From Bacteroidia bacterium (GTDB lineage Bacteria; Bacteroidota; Bacteroidia; Bacteroidales; Azobacteroidaceae), in NCBI GenBank assembly GCA_025996895.1, contig BNTW01000007.1:1-57234 (forward strand): a stretch of DNA of 57,234 nt, read 5' to 3'. The position numbers were made by a program, and so were the translations under genes. The notes beneath the pieces are model-generated. The model was not told where the DNA came from. It saw only the letters and a program-made list of their open reading frames with translations, and did no database searches. The number at the start of each line of letters is the position of its first letter. Position 1 is the stretch's first letter. Shown here piece after piece: positions 49,805-57,234 of this stretch.

Positions 49805-51067
49805 TCAGAAATTTGTTTGTTTGTAATAGTTTATCAGTGCGTTGTAAAATAAATCCCCAATCAAAATATAACCGGAACGAGTGAAATGGACTTTGTCCTT
49901 TTTTGCCAACCCTTCGTTTTGCCATTTACGCATTGAATTTAATCCGCCCATGAGCGAAAATAAATCCCAGACACCGCCTTGATGTTCTTCGGCCAAGCGA
50001 TAAAACGCCTCGCGTGCAATCAATCCGCGTGGATTGACGCGGTATTTTTTTCGTGAAATCCGTTGAAACGAGTCATTGTTCGTAATAAAAATATAGGCGC
50101 AATCGGGAGAAACCCGCTCGATTTTTTCAATCAACCTATCGTAATTCTGGCAAAATCCGTCGACTGTGAAATCTTTGGAAGTCGCATCGTTAATACCAAT
50201 CGCAAAAATGATTAAATCGGGCTGTATTAACCGCAATTCTTCTTCAAAATATTCGCTGTTGAGATACGACGGAACAGACGCACCATTCACTCCAATCGCG
50301 TGATAAACAATGCCGGGAGTTTCGCGTTCCGGAATAAATCCATTGACGACAAACAGGTGCGGAACGCTGTCTTGCTGGATAAATCCGACGCTGAACGAAT
50401 AATCGGGCGTAGGCAACGGAAAAAGATAGGTACTGCTCACATAATCCCACAAACCTTCAATCGTGTCATTATTATGATAAAGCACCGGTTTCACACCGAA
50501 ACTTCCATCTTCGACATAGCCCAGCAGGCGCAATTGATCAAATTCCCAACGAAAAATCGAATCCCTATTAAGGTCGATATTGATTTGGGCTTCCGGATCG
50601 TTCGTATAAACGGCTATTCCACCCATACCCAGCGGAATCTCCCGTGATTTCTGCACATTCCGCGCCGACGACCAAACGCCCGAATAGGTTACTTTATAAT
50701 TTTCCGGATTGTTGGTTTTGGCCACCGAAAACGGAAAAATAAATCCGCGCGGCGGCTGAAAATCCGCATTAACGGCATCCAAATTTCGCCGTACTTCGTT
50801 TGAAAAAATATCGGCCTGCACGTGTGAGCCGCCGATATGTAAAATATTGATGCGTCCTTCGCCCAAACAAACCAGCGTATCGACTTTGCTAAAAAAATGA
50901 TTTAGGCGCATGGAATCTTTGCCCGGCACAGAAATATCGCAATAGCGCGTATTCATAAAATTGTATTCGGGGACAAATACTTCCGTGATATTTTCTTTTG
51001 TCCGCTGTGCAAACAACGAAACGGTGAAAATAAATAATGTCAAAAAAGTTATCCGAAAATGTTTCAT
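49805..51067 (-). CDS. Exported SGNH/GDSL-like hydrolase or O-acetyltransferase
   Basis: A 420-residue protein with a signal peptide (cleavage near SLFAQ, residue 21). Block I reads ILHIGGSHVQADIFSNEVRR near residue 100; the canonical GDS is GGS here, leaving the Ser. Block III is IFAIGINDA near 290 and the catalytic Asp/His block is KDKVHFTRSGY near 391. A long beta-rich insert separates blocks I and III, as in AlgJ/AlgX-type acetyltransferases. It overlaps the upstream SGNH gene by four bases and precedes the MBOAT gene by ten, forming one operon; extracellular O-acetyl transfer or removal is inferred. Confidence 0.82.
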   Translation of the reverse strand: MKHFRITFLTLFIFTVSLFAQRTKENITEVFVPEYNFMNTRYCDISVPGKDSMRLNHFFSKVDTLVCLGEGRINILHIGGSHVQADIFSNEVRRNLDAVNADFQPPRGFIFPFSVAKTNNPENYKVTYSGVWSSARNVQKSREIPLGMGGIAVYTNDPEAQINIDLNRDSIFRWEFDQLRLLGYVEDGSFGVKPVLYHNNDTIEGLWDYVSSTYLFPLPTPDYSFSVGFIQQDSVPHLFVVNGFIPERETPGIVYHAIGVNGASVPSYLNSEYFEEELRLIQPDLIIFAIGINDATSKDFTVDGFCQNYDRLIEKIERVSPDCAYIFITNNDSFQRISRKKYRVNPRGLIAREAFYRLAEEHQGGVWDLFSLMGGLNSMRKWQNEGLAKKDKVHFTRSGYILIGDLFYNALINYYKQTNF

Positions 51068-52512
51068 GGTTGCGATTTTTCAAAAAGATAATAATCATAA
51101 TACATCATCAACGATTCAAAAAACAGTTCCGATATGCGTGCCGCGCCTTTTTCGCTGAAATGAATGTAATCTTTTGCGGCTAACGCAGGGGAATTGCGCA
51201 CCCAATCAATCATCGAATTTCGTCCGCCCATCACCTCATACATGTCCCAAAAAGCGACGCCGTTTTCCAATGCAGCTTGCTTCAATGCTTCTATTGTTTG
51301 TTCCAAATAGGGATAAGTCTGCAATTGCCCTTTTATTTTCGTGCTCATGTCCGCAGGCCCTATGAAAATTATTTTTGTTTTCGGATTGCATTTTTTGAAA
51401 AACACGATTTGCTCGGACATCGTTTTTTTGTATTGCGCAATCTGTTTGTCGCTATGTACAACCGGTGTAATGTTTCCGCCAAATTCCAGCATGACCAGCC
51501 CGACGTTTAATTCTTTCAACATGGAAGACATCAACTCGGCGTCTGTTGTGCTGAAAAATGTACCTGAACTGCCCCGAAACGGTACATTATCTACCGCCAC
51601 ACCCGATTTTCCATCAACTGCAATTCCATAAATCTCGCTTGCACCGGACAACTGCAAACTGAACGATTGAACCGGCGTATTGAAGTTCCATGAGAAAACG
51701 CTCACCGCCGGCAAGTTTCTCCGTACTGCTTTCGGAGCACTCAGTTTTTTATTGCTCAAATTCGCCTGAAAATTTTCGCTCGGTTTGCCCACAAACAAAC
51801 GGATTTTCTGAAATTCTTTGGCATTATCAAAAGTTACTTTCCAATCGCGCGCATGAACAGAAATCATCGCATTGCCCGACAACATTCCCACTTGTCCCAA
51901 GGCACCGTAACGGCGATGTGCCGCCGAATTTTTCAATGTTCCGGCAACGATAAAGCGTTCGATATTTCCTGAAAAATCTTGTCCCACCGCCGACGAAGGG
52001 ATGGGTTGAACGGCAGGCAACAATCCCGGCCCGTTTCCGCCGAATTTTTCCTGCAATTTCTGGCGCAGATAACCGGTAATGCGGTCGCCTTCAATTTGAG
52101 AATCGCCGTAATGCAAGATATGAACAATTTTGCCTGCCTGTTGGCAAGTATCCAGTTCCGCAAACAAATCGTCGAAATAATCCCATTGATTATCTGGCAG
52201 ATGAATGCGCGAAGCATGGTTTTGGAAAAAGGTCGTATAAAACGAGAGAGAATCCTGATAAAGGGAATCCTGATATTGCTTCATGCGCAAGCTCTCTTCC
52301 ATTTCCTTCATTCGTTGGGACGCTGTCGTGGAATGTCCCGCTTCTTTCGTGAGCATATCCTCGACCGTCGGAAAATATAACTGCTTATTGCCCAATGTGA
52401 CACCGTCGCGCGGGAACACCGAACTGATTATTCCCAGCAGAAACAAGACCGCAACAATGAACAAAAGAGATTTGTAGATATTCACACTATTAATAATTTC
52501 AAAAAACGGCAT
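51064..52512 (-). CDS. Membrane-anchored SGNH/GDSL-like protein
   Basis: A 482-residue protein with one N-terminal membrane segment (YKSLLFIVAVLFLLGIIS, residues 13-30) and a charged stalk. Block I is ILHYGDSQIEGDRITGYLRQ near residue 130 with the nucleophile Ser; block III has MLEFGGNITP near 340; block V is KDYIHFSEKG near 455 with Asp and His. A beta-sandwich region (residues 200-310) follows the first block, as in acetylesterases or carbohydrate-binding inserts. First gene of the three-gene O-acylation operon; its start overlaps none upstream. It may be the acetyl acceptor-side partner of the MBOAT. Confidence 0.82.
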   Translation of the reverse strand: MPFFEIINSVNIYKSLLFIVAVLFLLGIISSVFPRDGVTLGNKQLYFPTVEDMLTKEAGHSTTASQRMKEMEESLRMKQYQDSLYQDSLSFYTTFFQNHASRIHLPDNQWDYFDDLFAELDTCQQAGKIVHILHYGDSQIEGDRITGYLRQKLQEKFGGNGPGLLPAVQPIPSSAVGQDFSGNIERFIVAGTLKNSAAHRRYGALGQVGMLSGNAMISVHARDWKVTFDNAKEFQKIRLFVGKPSENFQANLSNKKLSAPKAVRRNLPAVSVFSWNFNTPVQSFSLQLSGASEIYGIAVDGKSGVAVDNVPFRGSSGTFFSTTDAELMSSMLKELNVGLVMLEFGGNITPVVHSDKQIAQYKKTMSEQIVFFKKCNPKTKIIFIGPADMSTKIKGQLQTYPYLEQTIEALKQAALENGVAFWDMYEVMGGRNSMIDWVRNSPALAAKDYIHFSEKGAARISELFFESLMMYYDYYLFEKSQP

Positions 52513-52557
52513 AAAAGTAGTAAAATTATCGGTAAATCAAAAAATATTCCCAACATC

Positions 52558-52588
52558 TTGTTACTTTGAAAAATTAATTTTACCTTTG
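52558..52588 (+). promoter_or_regulatory. Promoter of rpmH
   Basis: TTG at 52558-52560, 20 bases, TACCTTTG at 52581-52588; 37 bases before the rpmH ATG. Confidence 0.7.
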
Positions 52589-52625
52589 CAACCCGATTGA
52601 ATAAAAATAAAAATAAGATACAGTC

Positions 52626-52778
52626 ATGAAACGGACATTTCAACCTTCCAACAGGAAAAGAAAAAACAAACACGGTTTCCGCGAAAGAATGGCAACCGCT
52701 AACGGCCGTAGAGTTTTGGCTTCACGCAGAGCGAGAGGCAGGGCAAAATTATCGGTATCCGACGAATATAACGGATAA
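52626..52778 (+). CDS. rpmH: 50S ribosomal protein L34
   Basis: A 50-residue basic protein beginning [20 protein letters not shown], the hallmark L34 N-terminus, and continuing with [20 protein letters not shown]. The last residues (SVSDEYNG) are an acidic tail. It is a single-gene unit with its own promoter and terminator; rnpA, its usual neighbour in many phyla, is absent here. Confidence 0.97.
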   Translation: MKRTFQPSNRKRKNKHGFRERMATANGRRVLASRRARGRAKLSVSDEYNG

Positions 52779-52804
52779 TACGTGCGCGTTTAAATAATAA
52801 TGAG

Positions 52805-52836
52805 GGGAATAAAGCCAAAAGTTTATTCCCTTTTGT
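52805..52836 (+). terminator. Terminator after rpmH
   Basis: GGGAATAAA (52805-52813) pairs with TTTATTCCC (52822-52830), followed by TTTTGTATTT. Part of this T-run is also the -33 element of the next promoter. Confidence 0.75.
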
Positions 52837-52864
52837 ATTTATATCCTCTTTTTTCGTATTTTTG
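52832..52864 (+). promoter_or_regulatory. Promoter of the PASTA-rluD-ddl operon
   Basis: TTTG at 52832-52835, 21 bases, TATTTTTG at 52857-52864; 21 bases before the ATG. Confidence 0.65.
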
Positions 52865-52885
52865 TTCCGTATTTAAAAATAGATT

Positions 52886-53494
52886 ATGAAAATGTCCGGC
52901 TTTTTCTCGAATGTTTATGTAAAAAATTTGCTTTTGGCATTTGCCATTGTATTGGTGCTTATTTTTATTGTGCTGGGTTGGCTGAATGTCTATACTAAGC
53001 ATGGAAAAGAAATCAATGTGCCTGATGTGAAGGGGTTACAGGTGGCGGAAGCCGTGTCTTTTTTCCGAAAAGCGACACTGAATCACCTGATTATCGATTC
53101 CGTTTATGTTAAAAACAAGCCTGCAGGCAGTATCATTGAAACCGTTCCGCCGGTAGGTACGCGGGTAAAGGAAGGGCGGACGATTTACCTGACCGTCAAT
53201 TCCGGTACGGCTCAAATGTTAATTATTCCGTCCGTCAAAGACATGTCGCAACGGCAGGCAACGGCCATGTTGACGGCTTTGGGATTCGAGGCAGTGCAGG
53301 TACAGTTGGTTTCGGGTGCTTATCGCGACTTGGTGGTGGGCTTGGAAAGCAGAGGTCATTCGCTGTTGTCGGGAGAACGTGTTCCCGCCGATATTCCTCT
53401 GACGCTTTTGGTCAGTTCGGGTATGGGCGAAATCATACCGGACAGCAGTACGGTGGTGCAGGAAATCGATACGGAAGAAGAACAATGGTATTAA
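52886..53494 (+). CDS. PASTA-domain membrane protein
   Basis: A 202-residue protein: short cytoplasmic start, one membrane helix (LLLAFAIVLVLIFIVLGWL, residues 13-31) and two to three PASTA repeats outside (INVPDVKGLQVAEAVSFFRK near 46, then LIIPSVKDMSQRQATAMLTA near 112, and a divergent third). PASTA domains bind muropeptides or beta-lactams; here there is no kinase or transpeptidase domain attached. The operon continues with rluD-like, ddl and an acyltransferase, so a link to peptidoglycan synthesis is plausible. Confidence 0.9.
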   Translation: MKMSGFFSNVYVKNLLLAFAIVLVLIFIVLGWLNVYTKHGKEINVPDVKGLQVAEAVSFFRKATLNHLIIDSVYVKNKPAGSIIETVPPVGTRVKEGRTIYLTVNSGTAQMLIIPSVKDMSQRQATAMLTALGFEAVQVQLVSGAYRDLVVGLESRGHSLLSGERVPADIPLTLLVSSGMGEIIPDSSTVVQEIDTEEEQWY

Positions 53495-53497
53495 TCG

Positions 53498-54538
53498 ATG
53501 GAAGAATGGCAGGAAGACATTGAGCAGAATGGCGTAGAAGATACCGGAGATGAATTGTACGAACATTATCGTTTTGTAGCCGATAAGGGACAAACGCTTT
53601 TACGTGTTGATAAATTTTTGGTCGATAGAGTGCCGTCGGCTTCGCGCAACCGCATTCAGCAGGCGGCCGAAGCGGGTTATGTGCTGGCCAATGGCGAGCC
53701 GGTGAAAGCGGCTTACCGGGTGAAACCCGAAGATGTGATAACGGTGGTCATGGACACGCCCCGCCATGAGTTGGAAATTTTGCCTGAAGATATTCCGATT
53801 GCGATTGTGTATGAAGATGATAGCTTGCTGGTGGTAGATAAACCGCCGGGCATAGTCGTTCACCCGGGACATGGTAATTATTCGGGCACATTGGTCAATG
53901 CGTTGGCTTGGCATTTAAAGGAAACGCCCAATTACAATGCGAAAGACCCGCGTTTGGGTTTGGTGCATCGGATAGACAAAGATACTTCAGGCTTGTTGGT
54001 CGTGGCGAAAGATATCGATACCAAGACGCATTTGGGGTTGCAGTTTTACAATAAAACAACCCAGCGGAAATATTGGGCGTTGGTTTGGGGAAATATCAAG
54101 GAGGACGAGGGGCGAATTGAAGGAAACATCGGACGCGACCAGCGCGACAAAATGTTGATGACGGTTTATCCCGACGGTGATTACGGCAAAACGGCGGTAA
54201 CGCATTACAAAGTGTTGGAACGTTTTGGCTACGTCACGCTGATTGAGTGCCGTTTGGAAACCGGACGCACCCACCAAATCCGCGTTCATTTGAAACATAT
54301 CGGACACACGCTGTTTAATGACTTTCGCTACGGCGGACACGAGATTTTGAAAGGTAATACTACTGCGCGCTATCGGCAGTTTATACATAATTGCTTTGAA
54401 ATTTGTCCGCGTCAAGCATTGCATGCCAAGACGTTAGGATTTATTTACCCGAAAACGGGCGAACCGGTTTTTTTTGAAAGTCCGTTGCCGGAAGATATGG
54501 AACTATTAATAGAAAAGTGGAGAAAATATGCATTATAA
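53498..54538 (+). CDS. rluD: RluA-family pseudouridine synthase (RluD-like)
   Basis: A 346-residue enzyme that makes pseudouridines in 23S rRNA (helix 69 for RluD). An S4-like RNA-binding domain is near residues 30-90 (LRVDKFLVDRVPSASRNRIQ), and the catalytic Asp lies in HRIDKDTSGLLVVAKD near 150. Also GRTHQIRVHLKHIGH near 255. RluD rather than RluA/C is favoured by the S4 domain and length, but the exact target is inferred. It follows the PASTA gene by three bases and overlaps ddl by 11 bases. Confidence 0.92.
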   Translation: MEEWQEDIEQNGVEDTGDELYEHYRFVADKGQTLLRVDKFLVDRVPSASRNRIQQAAEAGYVLANGEPVKAAYRVKPEDVITVVMDTPRHELEILPEDIPIAIVYEDDSLLVVDKPPGIVVHPGHGNYSGTLVNALAWHLKETPNYNAKDPRLGLVHRIDKDTSGLLVVAKDIDTKTHLGLQFYNKTTQRKYWALVWGNIKEDEGRIEGNIGRDQRDKMLMTVYPDGDYGKTAVTHYKVLERFGYVTLIECRLETGRTHQIRVHLKHIGHTLFNDFRYGGHEILKGNTTARYRQFIHNCFEICPRQALHAKTLGFIYPKTGEPVFFESPLPEDMELLIEKWRKYAL

Positions 54539-55517
54539 AAAAAATATAGCGATTGTTGCGGGGGGATATTCTTCCGAAAGTGTGGTTTCACTGAAAAGCG
54601 CGCAAGGCATTCGGTCGTTTATCGACAAAGAAAAATATAATTTATATATCGTTTGGATTACAAAAGACCGCTGGACAGTGCAAATTTCGGATAAAACCGA
54701 AGTGGAAATCGACAAAAACGATTTTAGCTTTGTTGCTGAAGATAAAAAAATCTGTTTTGATTTTGCCTACATCACCATTCACGGCACGCCGGGCGAAAAC
54801 GGTTTGTTGCAGGGATATTTGGATATGATCGGCGTTCCGTATTCCTGTTGCGGGGTGTTGGCCGCATCTTTGACGTTCAGTAAGTATTTTTGTAATCAAT
54901 ATTTAAAAAATTTCGGTGTAAAAATAGCTTCTTCCGTCTATTTGAAGCGAGGAGAAATTGTCGAACCGGAAGAAATTGTCGAACGCTTGGGATTGCCGGT
55001 TTTCGTGAAACCCAACGACGGCGGTTCGAGTTTTGGAACGACAAAAGTGCTTGCCGTCGAACAGTTGCCACCGGCTATCGAAATGGCATTGAAAGAAGGC
55101 GAAGACGTTTTGATAGAGAGCTTTATGCCCGGAACGGAAGTAACTTGCGGTTGTTATAAAGTGAAAGGCAAACCGGTCGTTTTTCCGATTACGGAAGTGG
55201 TGAGCAAGAACGATTTTTTTGATTATAACGCCAAATACAATATGGAAAGCGACGAAATCACGCCTGCTCGAATTTCCGACGCATTGACCGGCGAAATTCA
55301 ATCGCTGACTTCCCGCATTTACGATTGGTTGGGTGCGAAAGGGATTATCCGCGTCGATTACATCATTTCGCCCAAAGGTGAAGTCCGCATGTTGGAAGTG
55401 AATACCACACCGGGTATGACGACGACGAGTTTTATCCCGCAACAAGTCCGTGCCGCCGGTTTGGACATTCGGGAGGTACTAACTGAAATTATCGAAAACG
55501 AATTCAATACAAAATAA
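54528..55517 (+). CDS. ddl: D-alanine--D-alanine ligase
   Basis: A 329-residue ATP-grasp ligase making the D-Ala-D-Ala end of peptidoglycan precursors. Motifs: IAIVAGGYSSESVVSLKSAQ near residue 5, HGTPGENGLLQGYLDMIGVP near 85, the ATP-grasp loop VKPNDGGSSFGTTKV near 161, GTEVTCGCY near 203, and MLEVNTTPGMTTTSFIPQQ near 287. Starts inside the end of the rluD-like gene (11-base overlap). Confidence 0.95.
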   Translation: MHYKKNIAIVAGGYSSESVVSLKSAQGIRSFIDKEKYNLYIVWITKDRWTVQISDKTEVEIDKNDFSFVAEDKKICFDFAYITIHGTPGENGLLQGYLDMIGVPYSCCGVLAASLTFSKYFCNQYLKNFGVKIASSVYLKRGEIVEPEEIVERLGLPVFVKPNDGGSSFGTTKVLAVEQLPPAIEMALKEGEDVLIESFMPGTEVTCGCYKVKGKPVVFPITEVVSKNDFFDYNAKYNMESDEITPARISDALTGEIQSLTSRIYDWLGAKGIIRVDYIISPKGEVRMLEVNTTPGMTTTSFIPQQVRAAGLDIREVLTEIIENEFNTK

Positions 55518-55518
55518 T

Positions 55519-56667
55519 ATGGAAAAGAATGCCGAATTTGACGATATACGTCCGTATTATGACGAGGAAGTTGCGCCGAAGATGGAACGTTTGTTAAACG
55601 ACTCGCAGTTCAAAAGAGTGGTCGAATCAAATTTTCCCGATAAAAATTGGGAAGAACTGTCGGCGTTGATGCGCTCGTTCAAGACCAAACGGGAGTTTCA
55701 AACCATGTTGATAAAAAACGTTATTTTTTATGTCGTCAATCAATCTTCAAATTCGGTCGATTGTACCGGATTTGAAAATATCGAAAAAAATACGGCTTAT
55801 ACTTTTATTTCCAACCACCGCGACATCGTTTTGGACGCTTCCTTGTTGGCTGTACTGTTGGATAAAGGAGGTCATGAAATCCCTGAAATTGCAATCGGTG
55901 ACAATTTGTTGTTATATCCGTGGATTGAAAATTTGGTGCGTTTGAACAAGAGTTTTATCGTCAAGCGCGGAGTTTCGATTCGGCAGATGTTGGAGGTGTC
56001 CGCCCATCTTTCCAAATATATCCATTTTGCGGTCCAAAAGAAAAAAGAGTCGGTTTGGATTGCGCAACGTGAAGGGCGTGCGAAAGACTCTAACGACCGG
56101 ACACAAGAAAGTTTGCTGAAAATGCTGACCATGGGAGGCGATGGTGATATATCGACAAATATCAGGGAATTGAATATTGTTCCGCTTTCGTTGTCGTATG
56201 AATATGACCCATGCGATTATCTGAAAGCAAAGGAATTTCAGCAGAAACGGGACAATCCCGGTTTTAAGAAAACACAGGACGATGATTTGCTGAACATGCA
56301 GACCGGGATTTTGGGCTATAAGGGGAATATTCATTTTCAATTTGGCCGGCCATTAAATTCGTTGTTGAAAACAACAGTCGGTGAGCTTCCCAAAAACGAA
56401 TTGTTTCCGGAAATTGCTTCGACGATTGATAAGGAAATTTTCCGCAACTACCGTTTTTATCCGGTCAATTACATTGCTTACGACCGTTTGTGGGGCAAAA
56501 ATCATTTTGCAAACCAATACACACCGGGCGATGAAAAAGCTTTTGACGCTTATTTGCGCAAGCAGTTAGATAAAATACAGTTGAAAAACAAAGACACTCC
56601 GTTTTTGACGGAAAAAATCTTGGAAATGTACGCTAATCCGGTAAAAAATCATTACGATCAGATATAA
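55519..56667 (+). CDS. Glycerol-phosphate acyltransferase-like (PlsC superfamily)
   Basis: A 382-residue acyltransferase. The superfamily acyl-transfer motif appears as FISNHRDIVLDASLL near residue 95; the spacing is His-x5-Asp instead of the usual His-x4-Asp, which I believe is a feature of this Bacteroidetes subgroup. WIAQREGRAKD near 178 corresponds to the glycerol-phosphate binding motif, and VPLSLSYEYDPCDYL near 223 to the proline motif. Likely role: 1-acylglycerol-3-phosphate or related acyl transfer in phospholipid synthesis, peripheral to the inner membrane. It follows ddl by one base. Confidence 0.85.
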   Translation: MEKNAEFDDIRPYYDEEVAPKMERLLNDSQFKRVVESNFPDKNWEELSALMRSFKTKREFQTMLIKNVIFYVVNQSSNSVDCTGFENIEKNTAYTFISNHRDIVLDASLLAVLLDKGGHEIPEIAIGDNLLLYPWIENLVRLNKSFIVKRGVSIRQMLEVSAHLSKYIHFAVQKKKESVWIAQREGRAKDSNDRTQESLLKMLTMGGDGDISTNIRELNIVPLSLSYEYDPCDYLKAKEFQQKRDNPGFKKTQDDDLLNMQTGILGYKGNIHFQFGRPLNSLLKTTVGELPKNELFPEIASTIDKEIFRNYRFYPVNYIAYDRLWGKNHFANQYTPGDEKAFDAYLRKQLDKIQLKNKDTPFLTEKILEMYANPVKNHYDQI

Positions 56668-56678
56668 TATTATACATT

Positions 56679-57234
56679 ATGAAATATAAGCGAATACTTT
56701 TGAAGCTCAGCGGGGAATCGCTGATGGGTGAGAAACAGTACGGTATCGATGAAGCACGTTTGAGTGATTATGCCCGGCAGATTAAAGAAATTGCCGGTAT
56801 GGGCATTCAAGTGGCGATTGTTATCGGCGGTGGCAATATTTTTCGCGGACTGAGCGGTGCGGCCAAAGGGTTTGACCGTGTAAAAGGTGACCAGATGGGA
56901 ATGCTGGCGACCATAATCAACAGTCTGGCGTTGAGTTCCGCATTGGAAAAGGAAGGAATAAAAAGCAATGTTTTTACAGCCACACGTGTCGAGCCTTTTG
57001 GACGATTGTACGTGAAAGCGGACGCGATAGATGCTTTGCAACGTGGAGAAATTGCGATTGTGGCCGGCGGAACAGGTAATCCGTTTTTTACGACCGATAC
57101 GGCTTCGGCTTTGCGCGCAGTGGAATTGGAGGCCGACGTGATGTTGAAAGGTACGCGCGTTGATGGCATTTATACCGCCGACCCGGAAAAAGACAAATCG
57201 GCTGTCAAATTCGACGAGATCACTTACGACGAAA
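56679..57234 (+). CDS. pyrH: UMP kinase, cut by the window edge
   Basis: About 185 residues of a hexameric amino-acid-kinase-fold enzyme that phosphorylates UMP to UDP. Motifs: KRILLKLSGESLMG (residues 4-17), VIGGGNIFRG near 50, MGMLATIINSLALSSALE near 75, GGTGNPFFTTDTASALRA near 130 and VMLKGTRVDGIYTADPEKD near 157. Only the C-terminal 50 or so residues are missing. It follows the acyltransferase gene by 11 bases; frr is often next in this phylum. Confidence 0.95.
   Translation, partial: MKYKRILLKLSGESLMGEKQYGIDEARLSDYARQIKEIAGMGIQVAIVIGGGNIFRGLSGAAKGFDRVKGDQMGMLATIINSLALSSALEKEGIKSNVFTATRVEPFGRLYVKADAIDALQRGEIAIVAGGTGNPFFTTDTASALRAVELEADVMLKGTRVDGIYTADPEKDKSAVKFDEITYDE

Noticed and set aside
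52626..52885. rnpA or RNase P RNA after rpmH
   Set aside because: The region after rpmH is a terminator and a promoter for the PASTA gene; no such sequence is present.

Overview
The window looks like a chromosome segment of a member of the Bacteroidales (Bacteroidetes). The evidence is promoter boxes of the TTG - N20 - TAnnTTTG type, two secreted proteins ending in type IX secretion (T9SS) type A sorting domains, a FeoA-FeoB fusion, a thiamine-type PnuC transporter beside a thiamine pyrophosphokinase, and gene orders such as mnmG-apt-uvrC-dtd-mazG-deoC and PASTA-rluD-ddl. Rubrerythrin, FeoB and a ferritin-like protein suit an anaerobe or microaerophile. A family-level assignment (for example Dysgonomonadaceae or Paludibacteraceae) would be a guess. 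No rRNA, tRNA, CRISPR array, phage or complete insertion sequence was found.

Layout. 1-4.3 kb: an edge-truncated secreted protein and a large secreted YD/RHS-like protein behind a 263-nt structured leader. 4.3-12 kb: a minus-strand housekeeping block (membrane gate protein, ybeY, mnmG, apt, uvrC, dtd, mazG-like, deoC) with a perfect parS centromere site between mnmG and apt. 12-14 kb: thiamine uptake and activation, then a ferritin-like protein. 14-23 kb: small unknown genes between two identical 41-bp palindromes, a 1673-residue FG-GAP/T9SS protein behind an attenuator-like hairpin, a Fic protein and another T9SS protein. 23-38.5 kb: AlkD-like protein, a HigBA-type toxin-antitoxin pair, lpdA, nadB, porin-feoAB-small Cys protein, rubrerythrin, SulP transporter, nadA, a decayed YD/RHS gene behind the second copy of the structured leader, and a two-component system. 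38.6-42.3 kb: etfB-etfA-acyl-CoA dehydrogenase. 42.5-52.5 kb: M48 protease, GNAT-argG-argC-glycosyltransferase, and a MBOAT plus two SGNH-type proteins (likely glycan O-acetylation). 52.6 kb to the end: rpmH, PASTA protein, rluD-like, ddl, acyltransferase, and pyrH cut by the edge.

The most unusual signal is the pair of about 263-nt elements at 4037-4299 and 36191-36454, each just upstream of a paralogous secreted YD/RHS-like gene. Their flanks and terminal loop are nearly identical. The arms of the long central hairpin have different sequences in the two copies yet stay complementary, and all seven non-Watson-Crick pairs I see are G-U in minus-strand RNA but would be A-C on the other strand. 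Each copy has its own TATATTTG promoter box at nearly the same distance. I read this as a structured 5' leader RNA of unknown function, found here by comparing the two copies; I do not recognise it as a known family.

A second theme is short repeats spliced in frame into conserved enzymes: three unrelated repeat types lie inside lpdA, feoB and argC, and two of them also occur in spacers next to the YD/RHS-like genes.
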